A stretch of DNA of 8,792 nucleotides from contig JAUHYJ010000124.1 in the NCBI GenBank assembly GCA_030425785.1, positions 1 through 8,792 on the forward strand. Direction: 5' to 3'. This DNA comes from Acidimicrobiia bacterium (lineage in GTDB: Bacteria > Actinomycetota > Acidimicrobiia > Acidimicrobiales > Ilumatobacteraceae). The translations under genes were made by a program, and so were the position numbers. Positions 7,053 through 8,792 of the stretch are shown here, piece after piece (position 1 is the stretch's first letter; the number at the start of each line of letters is the position of its first letter). The notes beneath the pieces are model-generated. The model had not been told where the DNA came from. It did no database searches and saw nothing but the letters and a program-made list of their open reading frames with translations.

Positions 7053-7817
7053 TCAGCGGGCGGTGAATCCGCCGTCGACCAGGAGCGAGTGTCCGGTGAT
7101 GTACGAGCCGGCGTCGGTCGCCAGCAGGAGCAGCGCTCCGTCGAGCTCGTGGTCGTCGCCCATGCGGGGGAAACCGCCGTAGGTGGCGATGTAGCGCTCG
7201 CTGCCCTCGTCGCCGAGCATCGGGGCGGTCATCTCGGACGGGAAGTAGCCGGGACAGAGCGCGTTCACGCGCAGGCCCTTGCGGGCGAGCTGGAGCGCGA
7301 GCTCGCGGGTCATGTTGACGACGGCGCCCTTGCTCGCGCAGTAGTTGGCCTGCTTGATCGGTGCCGAGCCGACGTGGCCGAGCATCGAGGCGACGTTGAC
7401 GATCGAGCCGCTCCCCCGCTCGACCATGTGCGGCACGCACAGCTTGGTGAGGTGCCAGACGGCGGTGGTGTTGACGGTCATCGCCAGTTCGAACTCGTCG
7501 AGGGTCTCCTGCTCGATGCCGACGGTGTACGAGATGCCGGCGTTGTTGACCAGCACGTCGATGCGGCCGGCGCGCTCGAGCGCCTCGTCGATGAGGCGCT
7601 CGCGGTCGGCCGGTTCGGCCATGTCGGCCGGCACGGCGATGGCGCCGGGCAGCTCGTCGACGAGCTCGCTGAGACGGTCGGCGCGTCTGGCCGTGACGAC
7701 GACGGTGGCGCCGACCGCGTGGAGCACGCGAGCGAAGCGGGCGCCGAGCCCCGAGGAGGCGCCCGTGACGACGGCGACGCGCCCGTCGAGACGGAACTGC
7801 TGCAGCGGATCGAGCAT
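7053..7817 (-). CDS. short-chain dehydrogenase/reductase (SDR), classical type
   Basis: This 254-residue cytoplasmic NAD(P)-dependent oxidoreductase is of classical SDR size. The Rossmann nucleotide-binding motif is TGASSGLG (18-25). The acidic/aromatic binding Asp is in ADMAE (64-68), the structural motif is NNAG (91-94), and the active site comprises Asn116, Ser144 and Tyr159-x3-Lys163 (YCASK). The C-terminal segment LLATDAGSYITGHSLLVDGG is the usual family ending. Arg44-Arg45 after the second strand favours NADP(H) over NAD(H), which is inference. The substrate is not determinable; relatives reduce 3-oxoacyl, sugar or alcohol/ketone substrates. The ATG at 7817 is chosen because the Rossmann fold follows at normal distance. 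It is transcribed divergently from the SHMT-like gene across a 44-bp gap, which hints at a shared pathway or shared control. Confidence 0.93.
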   Translation of the reverse strand: MLDPLQQFRLDGRVAVVTGASSGLGARFARVLHAVGATVVVTARRADRLSELVDELPGAIAVPADMAEPADRERLIDEALERAGRIDVLVNNAGISYTVGIEQETLDEFELAMTVNTTAVWHLTKLCVPHMVERGSGSIVNVASMLGHVGSAPIKQANYCASKGAVVNMTRELALQLARKGLRVNALCPGYFPSEMTAPMLGDEGSERYIATYGGFPRMGDDHELDGALLLLATDAGSYITGHSLLVDGGFTAR

Positions 7818-7824
7818 CCGGCGA

Positions 7825-7835
7825 GTCTGGCAGAC
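7825..7835. promoter_or_regulatory. perfect 11-bp palindrome, candidate operator
   Basis: GTCTG-G-CAGAC is a perfect inverted repeat around one central base, in the 44-bp region between the divergent SDR and SHMT-like genes. It would overlap the -35 position of the rightward promoter and a weak -10 (CAGACT on the minus strand, 6 nt before the SDR start). This placement suits a repressor site controlling both genes; no regulator gene is in the window. Confidence 0.35.
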
Positions 7836-7847
7836 GGTCGCGCGATC

Positions 7848-7853
7848 TAGAGT
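7848..7853 (+). promoter_or_regulatory. candidate leaderless promoter (-10) of the SHMT-like gene
   Basis: TAGAGT fits TANNNT and ends 8 nt before the ATG at 7862, so transcription would begin at or next to the start codon. No Shine-Dalgarno is present. A 17-nt spacer would put a weak -35 within the palindrome at 7825-7830. Confidence 0.45.
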
Positions 7854-7861
7854 CCCGAGCC

Positions 7862-8792
7862 ATGCCGAGCCTGACGCCGCGCCCGTGGGTGGCCGGCGAC
7901 GCGTTCGTCCAGGAGGTCGCCGGGCAGGTCGGCGCGCTGGCGGACGACGAGCTCGCGGGCGAGATCGAGCGGCTGACCGGGTGGAACCGAGAGATCCACG
8001 AGGTCGAGTGCGTGAACCTCAACCCGGCGACGAACACGATGAATCCGCGGGCAGAAGCGCTGCTCGCGAGCGGGCTCGGGTCACGCCCGTCGCTCGGATA
8101 CCCGGGCGACAAGTACGAGATGGGGCTCGAGGCGATCGAGCGGATCGAGGTGATCGCCGCCGAGTTGGCGGCGGAGGTGTTCGGCGCTCCGTACGCCGAG
8201 GTGCGGCTCGGGTCGGGCGCCTTGGCCAACCTGTACACGTTCATGGCGACCTGCTCGCCGGGCGACGCGATCATCGCGCCCCCGGCGTCGATCGGCGGGC
8301 ACGTCACGCATCACGGCGCCGGCGCCGCCGGGCGGTACGGGGTGGTCACCCATGCGGCGCCGATCGACGCGGGGCGCTACACGGTCGACGTCGATGCGCT
8401 CGCGGTGCTGGCTCGCGAGGTGCGACCGAAGCTGATCACGATCGGCGGGAGCCTCAACCTGACCCATCATCCGGTGGCGGTGGTCCGCGAGATCGCCGAC
8501 TCGGTCGGGGCGGTGCTGATGTTCGACGCCGCCCACCTGTCGGGCCCGATCGCCGGCGGGGCGTGGCCGAACCCGCTCGCCGAGGGCGCGCACGTAATGA
8601 CGATGAGCACCTACAAGAGCCTGGCCGGGCCGCCGGCCGGACTGCTGTTGACGACCGACGCCGGCATCGCCCAACGGGTCGACGCGATCGCCTACCCGGG
8701 CCTGACGGCGAACTTCGATGCGGCGAACACGGCCGCGCTCGCGATGACGTTGATCGACTGGCGGGTGCACGGCGCCGAGTACGCCGCGGCGA
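7862..8792 (+). CDS. divergent serine-hydroxymethyltransferase-like PLP enzyme (5' part, runs off window)
   Basis: The first 310 residues of a fold-type I PLP enzyme related to serine hydroxymethyltransferase (GlyA, Pfam SHMT family) are present; the frame is open to the window end, so 100 or more residues are missing. Conserved SHMT landmarks are GYPGDKYEMG (79-88), LGSGALAN (116-123, phosphate-binding region), GGHVTHHG (145-152), FDAAHLSGPIAGG (221-233, with Asp222 and His225 contacting the PLP ring) and STYKSLAGPPAGLLL (249-263, with Lys252 the Schiff-base lysine). Several catalytic residues of true SHMT are replaced (see findings), so folate-dependent serine-glycine conversion is doubtful. 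An aldolase, transaldolase or other alpha-amino-acid lyase activity is possible, but I assign none. The ATG at 7862 is supported by the -10-like box 8 nt upstream. It is divergent from the SDR gene. Confidence 0.85.
   Translation, partial: MPSLTPRPWVAGDAFVQEVAGQVGALADDELAGEIERLTGWNREIHEVECVNLNPATNTMNPRAEALLASGLGSRPSLGYPGDKYEMGLEAIERIEVIAAELAAEVFGAPYAEVRLGSGALANLYTFMATCSPGDAIIAPPASIGGHVTHHGAGAAGRYGVVTHAAPIDAGRYTVDVDALAVLAREVRPKLITIGGSLNLTHHPVAVVREIADSVGAVLMFDAAHLSGPIAGGAWPNPLAEGAHVMTMSTYKSLAGPPAGLLLTTDAGIAQRVDAIAYPGLTANFDAANTAALAMTLIDWRVHGAEYAAA

Noticed and set aside
7000..8307. 435-codon minus-strand open frame spanning the SDR and the divergent SHMT-like gene
   Set aside because: It runs antisense to the SHMT-like gene and in a different frame from the SDR; the Arg-rich translation shows no domain.
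8081..8770. 229-codon minus-strand open frame at the right end
   Set aside because: Antisense shadow of the SHMT-like gene, whose plus frame has the conserved PLP-lysine region.
1..8792. Search for mobile elements, CRISPR arrays, tRNA/rRNA genes, attachment sites or a defence island
   Set aside because: No transposase or integrase motifs, terminal inverted repeats, regularly spaced repeats or tRNA-like cloverleaf were seen; composition is uniform, suggesting ordinary chromosomal DNA.

Overview
The window is GC-rich DNA (very high G/C at third codon positions) with tightly packed genes, few Shine-Dalgarno sequences and -10-like TANNNT boxes placed 7-8 nt before start codons (leaderless style). 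Together with a KorB-type ferredoxin oxidoreductase and a MoxR/DUF58/TgpA cluster, this suggests an actinomycete, perhaps an Acidimicrobiia/Ilumatobacter-like organism. That assignment is inference from composition and gene content, with no marker gene to prove it.

Layout. Bases 1-330 (+) are the 3' end of a 2-oxoacid:ferredoxin oxidoreductase beta subunit (korB). A putative 66-residue CxxC/CxxC zinc-ribbon protein overlaps its end (315-515, +). Convergent to these is a long minus-strand block. Read in its transcription direction it holds: an SDR oxidoreductase (7817-7053), a MoxR AAA+ ATPase (6990-5992), a large membrane protein fusing a DUF58 domain to a TgpA-type transglutaminase (5995-3053), a 12-TM MFS transporter (2987-1779) and a DUF3048 (YerB-like) lipoprotein (1700-558). 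Gaps between these genes are 62-78 bp, except for a GTGA stop/start overlap between moxR and the fusion. From 7862 to the window edge (+), divergent from the SDR, lies the N-terminal 310 residues of an aberrant serine-hydroxymethyltransferase-like PLP enzyme.

How the genes relate. MoxR and the DUF58-TgpA protein form the clear functional unit. MoxR, DUF58 and transglutaminase genes are commonly neighbours in bacteria, and here two of the three partners are one polypeptide. The likely role is at the cell envelope, with a cytoplasmic ATPase and DUF58 part joined through membrane helices to an extracytoplasmic Cys-His-Asp transglutaminase. The DUF3048 lipoprotein and MFS transporter are also envelope proteins, but no direct link to the unit is shown. 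The SDR and the SHMT-like enzyme share a 44-bp divergent promoter region with an 11-bp palindrome, so they may be co-regulated.

The points most worth a second look are the SHMT-like enzyme, which keeps the PLP residues but lacks the catalytic Glu and Tyr of true SHMT, the DUF58-TgpA fusion, and the small zinc-ribbon ORF. I saw no mobile element, CRISPR array, tRNA or rRNA.
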